Below the pieces are notes generated by a model that did not search any database, was not told the DNA's origin, and saw nothing but the letters and a program-made list of their open reading frames with translations. Shown here piece after piece: positions 27,212 through 37,460 of a stretch of DNA of 64,000 bases. The position numbers and the translations under genes were made by a program. Position 1 is the stretch's first letter; each line of letters opens with the position of its first letter. The stretch is from Lysobacter sp. MMG2 (GTDB lineage Bacteria; Pseudomonadota; Gammaproteobacteria; Xanthomonadales; Xanthomonadaceae): contig NZ_JAERQY020000001.1 of the NCBI RefSeq assembly GCF_016735495.2, forward strand, positions 434,001-498,000, read 5' to 3'.

Positions 27212-27712
27212 TTACTGCGCGCCCAGCGCCGTGCGCAGCGTGTCGACCAGCTTCTTCGGCGCATCGCCGGTGGCCGGCAGGCCGCGCGGGTCGACGGCCG
27301 AAACGTAGGAGCCCGCACCTGCACCGGCCACGCGCACCAGGAAGTTGCTGCCCTCGTAGCCCACGTCGTAGACGCCCAGCGCTTCGGCGCGGCTGGTGAT
27401 GTTGACGCCCTCCACCGCCGCCAGCGCCTCGCCGACCTTGGCGTAGGCCTCTTCGCGGGCGATCGGCAGCGTGAAGCCGCCGGAGGCCTGGCCGGTGCTG
27501 ATCGCCTTGGCGGCGGCTGCGGACGGTACGTTCACCGCAGTGTCGGTGCGCGGCTGGTCCAGGTCCGGCGGGACTTCCAGCGGACGCGTTTCCGGGCTCT
27601 GGGCGTAGAGGTCGCTGCCCTTGCGGAACCAGCTGCAACCTGAGCCGACCACGATTCCGGCCAGCAACAGGCCGGCCACGGCGGCACGGGTCATCGAAAC
27701 ATTGGGACGCAT
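27212..27712 (-). CDS. bamC: BamC/NlpB-like lipoprotein
   Basis: A 166-aa lipoprotein with an N-terminal hydrophobic helix and Cys26 (VGSGC). The segment ETRPLEVPPDLDQP matches the conserved mature N-terminus of BamC, which lies across BamD in the outer-membrane barrel assembly machine. It has only one BamC-type domain after that, against two in E. coli BamC (~344 aa), so this is a short form. dapA-bamC adjacency is also seen in E. coli (dapA-nlpB). AGGAG precedes the ATG at 27712. Confidence 0.78.
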   Translation of the reverse strand: MRPNVSMTRAAVAGLLLAGIVVGSGCSWFRKGSDLYAQSPETRPLEVPPDLDQPRTDTAVNVPSAAAAKAISTGQASGGFTLPIAREEAYAKVGEALAAVEGVNITSRAEALGVYDVGYEGSNFLVRVAGAGAGSYVSAVDPRGLPATGDAPKKLVDTLRTALGAQ

Positions 27713-27731
27713 GTAAGTCTCCTGCAGAGGT

Positions 27732-28637
27732 TCAGGCCACGAGCGATTCGCGGCATTCCAGTTCGAGTTCGGCCACCAGCGCGGCGATCGCCGTCGCGGT
27801 GTCCGTGTGTGCGGCCGAGAGCGACAGCAGCGGCAGACGCAGCCCGTGGCCGATGCCCCTTCCCGCCAGCAGTGCCTTGACCGGGATCGGGTTGGGCTCG
27901 ACGCCGAGGAAATCGTAGGCCGGTTGCAGACGCGCATCGAGCGCCAGCGCCGCGTCGCGCTTGCCGGCGCGGGACAGGTCGGCCAGGCGACGAAACGCGC
28001 GCGGCACGACGTTGGACGCGACCGAGATCACACCGTCGGCGCCGGCGAACATCGCACGGCACGCCGTCGGATCATCGCCGCTGAGCACGGCGAAGCCGTT
28101 GTCCTTGAGCGCCAGCAGCGCGGCCATGCGGTCGGGTTCGCTGCGCGCTTCCTTGATGCCGACGATGCGCGGATGCGGCGCGAGTTCGGCCACGGTTTCC
28201 GGCAGCAGGTCGCCGCCGGTGCGACCGGGCACGTTGTAGAGCACGAGCGGCAGTGCGCCGTCGTCGGCGATGGCGCGGTAGTGCGCGATCAGGCCGGCCT
28301 GGGTCGGGCGCACATAGGGCGGCGTCACGACCAGCGCGGCGTCGGCGCCCAGGCGCGCAACGCGGCGGGTCAGTTCGATGGTCTTGGCGGTGTTCGACAG
28401 GCCGGTGCCGGCCAGCACCGGCACGCGGCCGGCCACCCGTTCCACCGCCGTGCGCAGCAGCGTGTCGTATTCGGCGTCGAACAAGGCCGCCGCCTCGCCG
28501 GTCGATCCGGCCACCACGAGGCCCTGCGTGCCCGACTCCAGTTGCTCGTCGAGCAGTCGGTTCCAGGCGTCGAGGTCGAGTTCGCCGGACGCGGTGAAAG
28601 GCGTCGCCAGCGCGGTGATGCTGCCGGTAAGTCGCAA
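27732..28637 (-). CDS. dapA: 4-hydroxy-tetrahydrodipicolinate synthase
   Basis: A 301-aa TIM-barrel aldolase of lysine/diaminopimelate synthesis that condenses pyruvate with aspartate semialdehyde. The Schiff-base Lys is in [10 protein letters not shown]; the catalytic Tyr is in [14 protein letters not shown]. The usual GTTGES motif reads GSTGEA here, a conservative change. The start is a TTG at 28637 ([10 protein letters not shown]), supported by the family N-terminus [10 protein letters not shown]. It lies 20 bp before the BamC-like gene and is divergent from gcvR. Confidence 0.93.
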   Translation of the reverse strand: MRLTGSITALATPFTASGELDLDAWNRLLDEQLESGTQGLVVAGSTGEAAALFDAEYDTLLRTAVERVAGRVPVLAGTGLSNTAKTIELTRRVARLGADAALVVTPPYVRPTQAGLIAHYRAIADDGALPLVLYNVPGRTGGDLLPETVAELAPHPRIVGIKEARSEPDRMAALLALKDNGFAVLSGDDPTACRAMFAGADGVISVASNVVPRAFRRLADLSRAGKRDAALALDARLQPAYDFLGVEPNPIPVKALLAGRGIGHGLRLPLLSLSAAHTDTATAIAALVAELELECRESLVA

Positions 28638-28879
28638 GGTCTTCAGGGTCCGAGGCCGCGTTTGCTTCTAGGTCCGTGCGATTTCGCACGGGTCGTTGGG
28701 CCGGGTCGTCGACCTGCGTCGTCGACTCGGGGCGTTCGAGCGGTGTCGAGCGCGCGCTCAGCGCCTTGCGATGTTACTTGCGGCCCGAAAGCGCGGGCAA
28801 GTATGCTCCTCGGCAAGCACGGGCCCCTCACGGGCCACCATTCAGTATCGCAGCTCACGCTCCCGACGCAGGCGCCGCC

Positions 28880-29440
28880 TTGACCGATTCCGCTTCCCGG
28901 CCGTCGCCGAACGAAAACCACCTCCTGATCAACGCCTACACGACGCATCCGGAGTCGCCGCTGCTTTCGGTGACGCGCCGGATCGCCGATTCGGGCTGCA
29001 ATCTGGTGGACGCGCGCCTGGCCACGGTCGGTCGCGACGTGTCGGTGACCGCGCTGGCGGTGGGTTCCTGGGACTCGGTCGCCAAGCTGGAGGCCATGCT
29101 GACCCGCCTGGAGCGGGAAGAAGGCCTGAAGCTGGTGTGGTACCGGACCGGCGCCAAGCAGGCGCAGTCCAACCTGCTGCCGTACGTGGTCGAAGTGGTC
29201 GCGGCCGACAAGGCGGGCATCCTGTTCCAGCTGGCCGATTTCTTCGACCGCCAGGGCATCACCATCGAAAGCCTGCATTCCTCGCGCTACCGCGCCATGC
29301 AGACGGGCGCGGAGATGTTCTCGGCGCAGATCACCATCGGCGTGCCGTCGAGCATGCACATCGCGGCGCTGCGCGACGACTTCCTGGAGTTCTGCGACCA
29401 CCTCAACCTCGACGCGATCATGGACCCCATGAAGTTCTGA
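28880..29440 (+). CDS. gcvR: GcvR-type ACT-domain regulator
   Basis: A 186-aa protein with two ACT domains: about 14-90 (HLLINAYTTHPESPLLSVTRRIADSGCNLVDARLATVG) and about 103-180 (VEVVAADKAGILFQLADFFDRQGI). GcvR in E. coli binds GcvA and represses the glycine-cleavage operon. No gcvA is in the window, so the role is by family. The chosen start is a TTG at 28880 (MTDSASRPSPNENHLL); upstream in-frame ATGs would add a low-quality extension. The dapA-gcvR-bcp arrangement resembles E. coli. Confidence 0.88.
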   Translation: MTDSASRPSPNENHLLINAYTTHPESPLLSVTRRIADSGCNLVDARLATVGRDVSVTALAVGSWDSVAKLEAMLTRLEREEGLKLVWYRTGAKQAQSNLLPYVVEVVAADKAGILFQLADFFDRQGITIESLHSSRYRAMQTGAEMFSAQITIGVPSSMHIAALRDDFLEFCDHLNLDAIMDPMKF

Positions 29441-29511
29441 TTGCGAAACGCGCGCGAACGCGGCAAGTTGGTACCCGCAGCGGGCCAGCGCAGGAGCGAT
29501 GAAGAAGTACG

Positions 29512-29994
29512 ATGCTCGACACCGGCGACCGAATTCCCAAGACCGTTTCCGCCCTGCCCCTGGCGCTGTCCAGCGGTGAAACCGCCTCGCTCAAGGATTT
29601 CACCGGCCAGTGGCTGGTCCTGTACTTCTACCCGAAGGACAGCACGCCCGGCTGCACCACCGAGGGCATCGACTTCAACGCCCTGCTGCCGAAGTTCAAG
29701 AAGGCCGGCGCCACCGTGCTGGGCGTCTCGCGCGACTCGATCAAATCGCACCAGAACTTCTGCGCCAAGCAGGGCTTCAAGTTCGACCTGGTCAGCGACG
29801 GCGACGAAGCGCTGTGCAACGCCTTCGGCGTGATCAAGCCCAAGAAGCTCTACGGCCGCGAGTACGTCGGCGTGGAGCGCAGCACCTTCCTGATCGACCC
29901 CAAGGGCGTCATCGCCCAGTCATGGCGCCCGGTCAAGGTGCCCGGCCATGCCCAGGCCGTACTCGACGCGCTCAAGGAACACGCAACGCAGTGA
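29512..29994 (+). CDS. bcp: thiol peroxidase Bcp (atypical peroxiredoxin)
   Basis: A 160-aa thioredoxin-fold peroxidase reducing H2O2 and organic peroxides. The peroxidatic Cys is Cys48 in PKDSTPGCTTEG. There is no Cys five residues later as in E. coli Bcp; instead Cys84 (HQNFCAKQ) can be the resolving residue, the arrangement known for Xanthomonas Bcp. An AGGAG lies just upstream of the ATG at 29512. It follows gcvR by 71 bp, as in other gammaproteobacteria. Confidence 0.95.
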   Translation: MLDTGDRIPKTVSALPLALSSGETASLKDFTGQWLVLYFYPKDSTPGCTTEGIDFNALLPKFKKAGATVLGVSRDSIKSHQNFCAKQGFKFDLVSDGDEALCNAFGVIKPKKLYGREYVGVERSTFLIDPKGVIAQSWRPVKVPGHAQAVLDALKEHATQ

Positions 29995-30169
29995 CCCCCT
30001 CCGCCTGCCCTTCGCGCCGCCGTCCCGCCCCGCGGGCCACGGCGGCGTCGCCGTGCGCGCGCGGTCCGCGTCTTGCATGTGCCGCAGTCAGGTTTCCGAA
30101 CGCACAACGCAGTAAATCGTTCCATCAGCCACCGTTCTCCACGCTGTCTCACTCGCTCCGGAGTGTTCG

Positions 30170-31567
30170 ATGACCAGAAGCAAGCGGATCTACGTGCTCG
30201 ACACCAACGTCCTCATGCACGACCCGACCGCGCTGTTCAAATTCGAGGAGCACGATGTCTTCCTGCCGATGCAGGTCATCGAGGAACTCGACAACGCCAA
30301 GAAAGGCAACTCCGAAGCCAGCCGCAACGCCCGCCAGGTCAGCCGGTTCCTCAATGAGCTGATCGAAGCGCAGGGCAGCGACAAGATCTCCACCGGCATC
30401 CCGCTCAGCCGCCCGCAGGGCCTGCAGCTGCGCGGCGAGCAGAGCATCGGCCGGCTGCGTTTCCAGACGCGCGATTTCGACTCCGGCAAGCGCTTCGGCG
30501 CGGTGATCCCGGACAACCACATCCTGGGTTCGATCCTGGCGCTGAAGGAAAGCGAGCCGGGCGTGCCGGTGGTGTTCATCTCCAAGGACATCAACCTGCG
30601 CATCAAGGCGTCCATCGCCGGCATCGCCTCGGAGGACTACGAGAACGACCGCGCGCTGGACGACTTCAGCCTGCTGTACACCGGCGCGACCGCGCTGCCG
30701 GAAGACTTCTGGCAGCGCTACGGCAAGGACCTCAAGTCCTGGACCGAGAAGGGCCGCACGTTCTACGAAATCTCCCGTCGCGACGAAGACGACTTCCATC
30801 CCAACCAGTTCCTCTACCTGCCCGGCGACGAGGAATCCGAACTGAAGGTCGCGCGCGTCACCGACGAGAAGGCGGTGTTGCAGATCGTCGACGACTACCG
30901 CCACCACCAGCACGCCGTGTGGGGCATCGCCGCGCGCAACCGCGAGCAGAACTTCGCGCTCAACGCGCTGATGGATCCGGAGATCGACTTCGTCACCCTG
31001 CTCGGCACCGCCGGCACCGGCAAGACGCTGCTCGCGCTCGCCGCGGGCCTGGCGCAGACGATGGACCAGCAGCGTTACCGCGAGATCATCATGACCCGCG
31101 CGACGGTGAGCGTGGGCGAGGACATCGGCTTCCTGCCCGGCACCGAAGAGGAAAAGATGACGCCGTGGATGGGCGCGCTGACCGACAACCTGGAAGTGCT
31201 CACGCACAACCAGGACGGCGGCAGCTGGGGCCGTGCGGCGACCAACGACCTGCTCGCCAGCCGCATCAAGATCCGCTCGCTCAACTTCATGCGCGGCCGC
31301 ACCTTCCTCAACCGCTGGCTGATCCTGGACGAAGCGCAGAACCTCACGCCCAAGCAGATGAAGACGCTGATCACCCGCGCCGGCCCGGGCACGAAGATCG
31401 TCTGCCTGGGCAACGTGGAGCAGATCGACACGCCGTACCTCACCGAGACCACCTCGGGCCTCACCTACGCCGTGGACCGCTTCAAGAACTGGGAGCACAG
31501 CGCGCACGTGACGCTGCGTCGCGGCGAGCGCTCGCGCCTGGCGGACTACGCCTCCGAAGTGCTCTGA
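30170..31567 (+). CDS. PhoH-family PIN-helicase protein
   Basis: A 465-aa protein joining an N-terminal PIN-domain nuclease to a C-terminal PhoH ATPase. The PIN part starts RIYVLDTNVLMHDPTALF with conserved Asp residues. The ATPase has Walker A LLGTAGTGKTLLALAAG, Walker B LILDEAQNLTPKQMKTLITRAG, and IVCLGNVEQIDTPYL. Such fusions, often called YlaK or PhoH2-like, act on RNA. It is separated by 175 bp from bcp and is followed by a CCCCTCTCCCGC-family hairpin. Confidence 0.92.
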   Translation: MTRSKRIYVLDTNVLMHDPTALFKFEEHDVFLPMQVIEELDNAKKGNSEASRNARQVSRFLNELIEAQGSDKISTGIPLSRPQGLQLRGEQSIGRLRFQTRDFDSGKRFGAVIPDNHILGSILALKESEPGVPVVFISKDINLRIKASIAGIASEDYENDRALDDFSLLYTGATALPEDFWQRYGKDLKSWTEKGRTFYEISRRDEDDFHPNQFLYLPGDEESELKVARVTDEKAVLQIVDDYRHHQHAVWGIAARNREQNFALNALMDPEIDFVTLLGTAGTGKTLLALAAGLAQTMDQQRYREIIMTRATVSVGEDIGFLPGTEEEKMTPWMGALTDNLEVLTHNQDGGSWGRAATNDLLASRIKIRSLNFMRGRTFLNRWLILDEAQNLTPKQMKTLITRAGPGTKIVCLGNVEQIDTPYLTETTSGLTYAVDRFKNWEHSAHVTLRRGERSRLADYASEVL

Positions 31568-31579
31568 ACCACCGCGTCG

Positions 31580-31620
31580 AATAAACCCCTCTCCCGCTCG
31601 CGGGAGGGGGGTTGGAGTGG
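31580..31620. repeat. second copy of the CCCCTCTCCCGC hairpin repeat, inverted
   Basis: An imperfect inverted repeat (CCCCTCTCCCGC then GCGGGAGGGGG) is followed by GTTGGAGTGGGG, the complement of the CTCACCCCAAC arm seen at 2528. It sits between phoH and the DUF1275 gene and could terminate phoH. Confidence 0.6.
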
Positions 31621-31682
31621 GGAGCCTGGTTGCCGTCAGGCACAATGCAACGCATCCACTTCGAACGGGCTGCGTCGCCTCC

Positions 31683-32359
31683 ATGATCAAACGCCTTCCC
31701 GCCTGGGTCTGGCTCGGCGCCGCGACGCTCGCTTTGGTGGCGGGCATGGTGAATGTCGTGGGTTACCTGGGTTTCGAACACCAGGCCATCACCCACCTCA
31801 CCGGCACGACGAGCCTGCTCGGCGCATCGCTCGCACAGGGCGATACCCGCGCTTCATGGCATCTGCTGACCGTGGTGCTGTCGTTCGTCGGCGGCGCGGT
31901 GCTGAGCGGGCTCATCATCCAGGACAGCACGCTGCGATTGGGCCGCCGCTACGGTGTGGCACTGGCGATCGAGTCGGCGCTGCTCGTCGCCGCCGTTCCG
32001 CTGTTCGAACGCCAGCAGATCGCCGGTGCCGCGCTCGCGGCGATGGCCTGCGGCCTGCAGAACGCGATGACCGCCACCTACAGCGGAACGCTGGTACGCA
32101 CCTCGCACCTCACCGGCATGTTCACCGACCTGGGCGTCTTCCTCGGCCACCGCCTGCGCGGCGTGCCGGCCGAACCACGCCGGCTGTGGCTGTGCCTGTC
32201 GATCATCGGCGGCTTCCTGCTCGGCGGCGTGGTCGGCGCGCTGCTGTTTCCGCACCTGGGCTACCGCGCCTTGTACGTGCCCGCCGCAATCACCGGCGTG
32301 ACCGGAGTGGCGTACGTCGCCTATCGCCTGCACCGCGGTCCGGCAGGCACACTGTCGCC

Positions 32360-32363
<4 letters not shown>
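31683..32363 (+). CDS. YoaK/DUF1275 family membrane protein
   Basis: A 226-aa protein with about six hydrophobic segments. It matches DUF1275 (YoaK): [22 protein letters not shown] in the first segment, [30 protein letters not shown] in the middle, and a Gly-rich last helix. These are small inner-membrane proteins of unknown transport or sensory role. The ATG at 31683 is preferred over 31617, because the upstream part lies in the hairpin repeat. Its stop overlaps the thiD start (ATGA). Confidence 0.85.
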
Positions 32364-33173
<810 letters not shown>

Positions 33174-33181
<8 letters not shown>

Positions 33182-34040
33182 CGCAACGCGAATGCAGTCC
33201 GTAAAGGCGCTCGACCTCGACGCCCAAAGCGCCGACGGCCATCGCTTCCAGCTGATCGCGCGCATTCCGTCCGCGCCTCACGCAAGTCTGCTGTGGTTGC
33301 CGGCGATGGGCATAGGCGCCAAGCACTACCTGCCCTTTGCCGAAGCCCTCGCGCGGCGCGGCGTCGCGGTTTTCCTGCATGAATGGCGCGGCGCGGGCTC
33401 CAGCAGCCTGCGCGCCGGGCGCGGCAGCGACTGGGGTTATCGCGAACTGCTCACCCTCGACATCCCCGCCAGCGAGGCACTCGTCGCACAGCACGCGCCC
33501 GACACACCGCGCATCCTGGGCGGCCACAGCCTCGGTGGGCAGCTTGCCTGCTGCCGCCTCGGCCTGTCGCCGGAGAGCGCGCAGCGGCTGTGGCTGGTCG
33601 GCAGTGGCGCCCCGTACTGGCGCGCCTTTCCGCTACGCACCGCGTGCTGGCTGCCGTTCGTGTATCGATTCCTGGCCTGGCTGGCGCAGTTCCACGGTGC
33701 CCTGCCCGGTCGCCGCATCGGCTTCGGAGGCCAGGAAGCGCGCGGCGTCATCCACGACTGGAGCCGCACCGGCCTGTCCGGCCGCTATGCGGCGCAAGGC
33801 GTCGATCTGGACCTGGAAGCGGCGATGGCCGCGCTCACGCTGGACGTGCGTGCCGTCGTGCTCGCACAGGACTGGCTCGGGCCGCCGTCCTCGCTGGACT
33901 TCCTGTTGTCCAAGCTGCGCCGCGCCAATGCGCGCATCGACGTGCTGAGCGCCTCCGCGCTGGGCGCGCGCGCCGATCACTACGCCTGGATGAAACAGCC
34001 CGACGCCGTCGTCGAGGCACTGCTGGATCCCTCGCCCTGA
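33174..34040 (+). CDS. alpha/beta hydrolase
   Basis: A 288-aa protein of the serine aminopeptidase-like alpha/beta hydrolases. The nucleophile elbow is GGHSLGGQ near residue 121. Upstream LPAMGIGAKHYLPFAEALARRGVAVFLHEWRGAGSSS is the typical oxyanion and DxxG region. Substrate is unknown. The GTG start at 33174 has GGAG nine bases upstream and overlaps thiD by 8 bp; an ATG at 33192 is possible. Transcriptionally it belongs with thiD. Confidence 0.82.
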
Positions 34041-34227
34041 CCGTTCGTCCGGGCACGCGACCGACGTCGCCCCCGCCTTGCGTTAGCCCGGAATGAGGCC
34101 ACCTTCCCTTGTCGAAGGGTCGGCGGCCGGAATCCGGCCGCGCGCCGGGCATACAAGCGGTTTCCGTCCCTCCACTGCCCGCAAGGGACGCTGGAAGGGG
34201 TAACGGAGCAACGGGGGGCTCGATCGC

Positions 34228-36024
34228 ATGGGCGGATGGGTATCCAGGTTTCCGGCTGCATGGATCGTGGTGAAGCTGGTCCTGATCGGCATCTATCTGC
34301 TTGGCACCAACCGCCTGCTCGCCGAGCGCGTGGCCCACATCGGGCTGCAACCCGGCCTGGCGGTGTTCGCCGCGGTCTGGCTGTTGTGCATCGTCTCGAT
34401 GCTGGTACTCGCGTTCCATGCGCGTGCGGTCACGCGCCTCGTATGGAGCGCGATCTTCTTCCTCGGCAGCACCTTCACCCTCGCCCACGCGCTGATCGTC
34501 TCGCGGCATCTTGGGCTGCTCGAATTCGAACAACTGCTGGGCCTGATCGGCTTCGCCAGCAACCTGAAAGGCTTCCACGACACGCAGGTGCTGCAGGCCG
34601 TCGCGTGGTCGGCGCTGGGCGTGATCGCGATCAATCTGCCGCCGTGGCTGGCGCCGCCGAATTCCGCCTCGCTGCTGCGCTGGCCGCAGCGCAATCCGGG
34701 GCTGCTCCAGTTCCTGCCGATCCTGGCGATCGGCGCGATCCTGTACCTGCGCGGTGGTGAGGGCTCCAACGGTTTTCCCGGCCAGTACAACACCGCGGCG
34801 TTCGCCGGCGTGCTCAGCGCTGAAAAGCTTCTGGCACCTCCCGCACCGGAGCGCGAGGACATCGCGCTGGCGCACCTGGGCCAACGCCCGTTCCGCCACA
34901 TCGTGTTGGTGATGGACGAAAGCGTGCGCGGCGACTATGTCGATCTCAACGTCGAGGACGGCGTGGAAACGGGACTGCGTCCGTTGGGCCCGGCGCTGTT
35001 CAACTTCGGCGTCGCGGCCTCGTCGGCCAACTGCTCGTCCACCTCCAACGCCAGCGTGCGCTACGGCGTCACCCGCGACAGTTACCTCAAGGACCTGCAG
35101 ATCAACCCATCGTTCTGGCGCTACGCCTCCCGCGCCGGCTACCGCACGGTCTACATCGACGCACAGCGCAACGACGGCAAGTTGCAGAACTTCATGGACA
35201 AGCGCGAAGTGGGCGAGATCGACGAGTTCGTCCAGGTCGGCACCGCATACGCGCCGGACGCGAAGGACATCCAGGCCGGCCGCCTGCTCAACAGCGTGCT
35301 GCTGCGCGACCGCCCCAGCTTCACCTACGTCAACAAGATGGGTTGCCACTTCCCGTACGAGGGCAAGTATCCGACGGCGAACACGCTGTACTCGCCCACG
35401 ATGCCGCGCACGTTCCTGTCGAAGGAAGCCGACGACGGCACGGGCTACCGCCTGGCCGAGAACGCCGAACAACGCTGGCGCCAGGTCAACAGCTACCGCA
35501 ACTGCGTGGCCTGGAACACGCGCGGCTTCTTCCGCGAGGCGCTGGCGAACGTGGATCTGTCGGACACCTTGATCCTCTACACCGCCGACCACGGCCAGAA
35601 CTTCCACGAAGACGGAAGCCCCGGCGAGCAGACGCACTGCACCCCCGGCCGCGCTTCGGCGGGCGAAGGCCGCGTGCCGATGGCGGCGATCACGCGCAAT
35701 GCCGAACTCTCGCCGTTGCTGCGCGATGCCGCGCGGCGCAACCAGGACAAGACGACCCATTTCAACGTCTATCCCACGCTGCTGACGCTGATGGGCTATG
35801 GCCCGCCGTCGGCACAGGCGAATTTCGAACCGGACCTGATGGCGACTTTGCCCGAAGACCGGCGCGCATTCCTGTCCACTTACTTCGTGCGCTTCGGACG
35901 GGATCCGGTGTGGAATTCCATCGGCCGCCCCGCACAACTGCGCGACGGACTCCAGCAGGCCCTGGCCGACGACGATCGACGCCCCCTCGCGGGCGACACG
36001 GGCACGGCTGGCGCGGCGCCTTGA
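34228..36024 (+). CDS. membrane-anchored sulfatase-fold hydrolase/transferase (EptA/LTA-synthase-like)
   Basis: A 598-aa protein with five hydrophobic N-terminal helices (to about residue 175), then a periplasmic alkaline-phosphatase-like domain. Metal-binding landmarks are VMDESVRGD near residue 230, a nucleophile candidate in SSANCSSTSNASVRYG, LYTADHGQNFHED near 452 and TTHFNVYPTLL. This layout is shared by phosphoethanolamine transferases acting on lipid A or glycans, and by phosphoglycerol transferases. A role in envelope decoration fits the polysaccharide locus nearby, but the gene is separated by a strand change and may be independent. Confidence 0.8.
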   Translation: MGGWVSRFPAAWIVVKLVLIGIYLLGTNRLLAERVAHIGLQPGLAVFAAVWLLCIVSMLVLAFHARAVTRLVWSAIFFLGSTFTLAHALIVSRHLGLLEFEQLLGLIGFASNLKGFHDTQVLQAVAWSALGVIAINLPPWLAPPNSASLLRWPQRNPGLLQFLPILAIGAILYLRGGEGSNGFPGQYNTAAFAGVLSAEKLLAPPAPEREDIALAHLGQRPFRHIVLVMDESVRGDYVDLNVEDGVETGLRPLGPALFNFGVAASSANCSSTSNASVRYGVTRDSYLKDLQINPSFWRYASRAGYRTVYIDAQRNDGKLQNFMDKREVGEIDEFVQVGTAYAPDAKDIQAGRLLNSVLLRDRPSFTYVNKMGCHFPYEGKYPTANTLYSPTMPRTFLSKEADDGTGYRLAENAEQRWRQVNSYRNCVAWNTRGFFREALANVDLSDTLILYTADHGQNFHEDGSPGEQTHCTPGRASAGEGRVPMAAITRNAELSPLLRDAARRNQDKTTHFNVYPTLLTLMGYGPPSAQANFEPDLMATLPEDRRAFLSTYFVRFGRDPVWNSIGRPAQLRDGLQQALADDDRRPLAGDTGTAGAAP

Positions 36025-36102
36025 GCGCCGTCGTCGCACGTACCACGACAATTTGACGAACGGCTCCCTGCGAGCGCTTACGCGCAAGCGGAGCCGCACG
36101 CA

Positions 36103-37188
36103 TCAATACGCATCGGCCACCCGCGCCGCCACGATCTTCGGCCTGCGAACCCGCATGACCGGCGTGCGGCGTACCGACGTGCGGTAACCGTCGGGATTCA
36201 TCGCCTGCCACCGCCACGCGTCCCGGCACATCGCGTCCACGTCGAACTCCGCGCGCCAGCCCAGCAGTTCCTGCGCCAGCGAGGGATCGGCGAAGACCGA
36301 TGCCGCATCGCCGGGGCGGCGGTCGACGATCTCGTAGGGAATCCGCCGCCCGCTCGCCCGCTCGAACGCGTGCACCAGTTCCAGCACGCTCACGCCGCGG
36401 CCGGTGCCGAGGTTGACGGTCACGCTGCGATCCTCGCGCACCATGCACTCCAGCGCGTCCACATGCGCGCGCGCCAGGTCCACGACATGGATGTAGTCGC
36501 GCACGCCGGTGCCGTCCACGGTGGGGTAGTCGCCGCCGAACACGCGCAGTTTCTCGCGAACGCCCACGGCGACCTGGCAGATGTAGGGCATCAGGTTGGT
36601 CGGCTCGCCGCAGGGGTCCTCGCCGATGAGGCCGGAGGCGTGCGCGCCCACCGGATTGAAGTAGCGCAGGTTCGCCGCGCGGAAACCGGTGTCGGCAGTG
36701 CACAGGTCGCCGATGAGTTGCTCGGCCACCAGCTTGGTGCGTCCGTAGGGGTTCATCACCGACAGCGCCGCGTCTTCGCGAACCGGCACCTGGGCCGGCT
36801 CGCCATAGACCGTGGCCGATGAACTGAACACCAGCCGGCGCACGCCCGCCGCCTGCATCGTCTGCAGCAGGACGATGGTCCCGCTGATGTTGTTGTCGAA
36901 GTACTCCAGCGGGCGTCGGCAGGAATCGCCCACCGCCTTGAGTGCGGCGAAGTGCAGCACCGCGTCGAAACGGTACGTGGCGAACAGCACCGACAACGCC
37001 CCGCGATCGCGCAGGTCGACACGATGCACCGGGACCGGCATGCCGGCCAGGCGACGCAGGCGCGGCACCACGCGCGCGGAACTGTTCACGCCGCTGTCGG
37101 CGACGACCACCTGGTGGCCGCGTTCGGCCAGGCTCAGGCAGGTATGGCTGCCGATGTAGCCCGCGCCACCGCAGACGAGGATTCGCAT
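36103..37188 (-). CDS. galE: UDP-glucose 4-epimerase
   Basis: A 361-aa short-chain dehydrogenase-type epimerase that supplies UDP-galactose (or UDP-GalNAc) for polysaccharide. NAD-binding GGAGYIGSHTCLSLAERGH opens the protein. SSSATVYGEP and the catalytic YGRTK (Tyr-x3-Lys) follow. LRYFNPVGAHASGLIGEDP and GTGVRDYIHVVDLA are typical GalE. It is about 20 residues longer than E. coli GalE, with a basic C-terminal tail. It is divergent from the EPS operon across a 272-bp gap and is the left border of the polysaccharide locus. Confidence 0.94.
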   Translation of the reverse strand: MRILVCGGAGYIGSHTCLSLAERGHQVVVADSGVNSSARVVPRLRRLAGMPVPVHRVDLRDRGALSVLFATYRFDAVLHFAALKAVGDSCRRPLEYFDNNISGTIVLLQTMQAAGVRRLVFSSSATVYGEPAQVPVREDAALSVMNPYGRTKLVAEQLIGDLCTADTGFRAANLRYFNPVGAHASGLIGEDPCGEPTNLMPYICQVAVGVREKLRVFGGDYPTVDGTGVRDYIHVVDLARAHVDALECMVREDRSVTVNLGTGRGVSVLELVHAFERASGRRIPYEIVDRRPGDAASVFADPSLAQELLGWRAEFDVDAMCRDAWRWQAMNPDGYRTSVRRTPVMRVRRPKIVAARVADAY

Positions 37189-37460
37189 GGACGGTCGATT
37201 CCGGAAAGGCCCTCACCGGGCAACGCGTGACGACCGCCCGGGCGGCCGTCACGCACGCGCCGCCGGTGTTTCGTGGCGGCTCCCCCGGACGACGCTGATC
37301 CGCCGTCCTGATACCTCCAACGCAAAGTGCGGCCCGCGCCGGGCAGGTCGGAATGGCGTGAAATCCGGCATGCGCCGGCATGCCCCCGGCACGAGCCCAA
37401 TTGGCCGGATTTCCGCCGTCGCGCCGTTCGCTCAGGACGAATGCAAGGGGGTTGTCCGAC
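37189..37460. promoter_or_regulatory. divergent control region between galE and the EPS operon
   Basis: This 272-bp gap must hold promoters for both sides. Its main visible feature is a 26-bp near-perfect palindrome at 37227-37252 (12 of 13 pairs, centre CCGGG), located 39 bp upstream of galE. No confident -35/-10 pair was found on either strand. AAGGGGG ahead of 37461 is the ribosome-binding site of the first EPS gene. Confidence 0.5.

Noticed and set aside
28638-28879. Lysine or glycine riboswitch between dapA and gcvR
   Set aside because: The 242-bp divergent gap shows no conserved riboswitch core that I could recognise.
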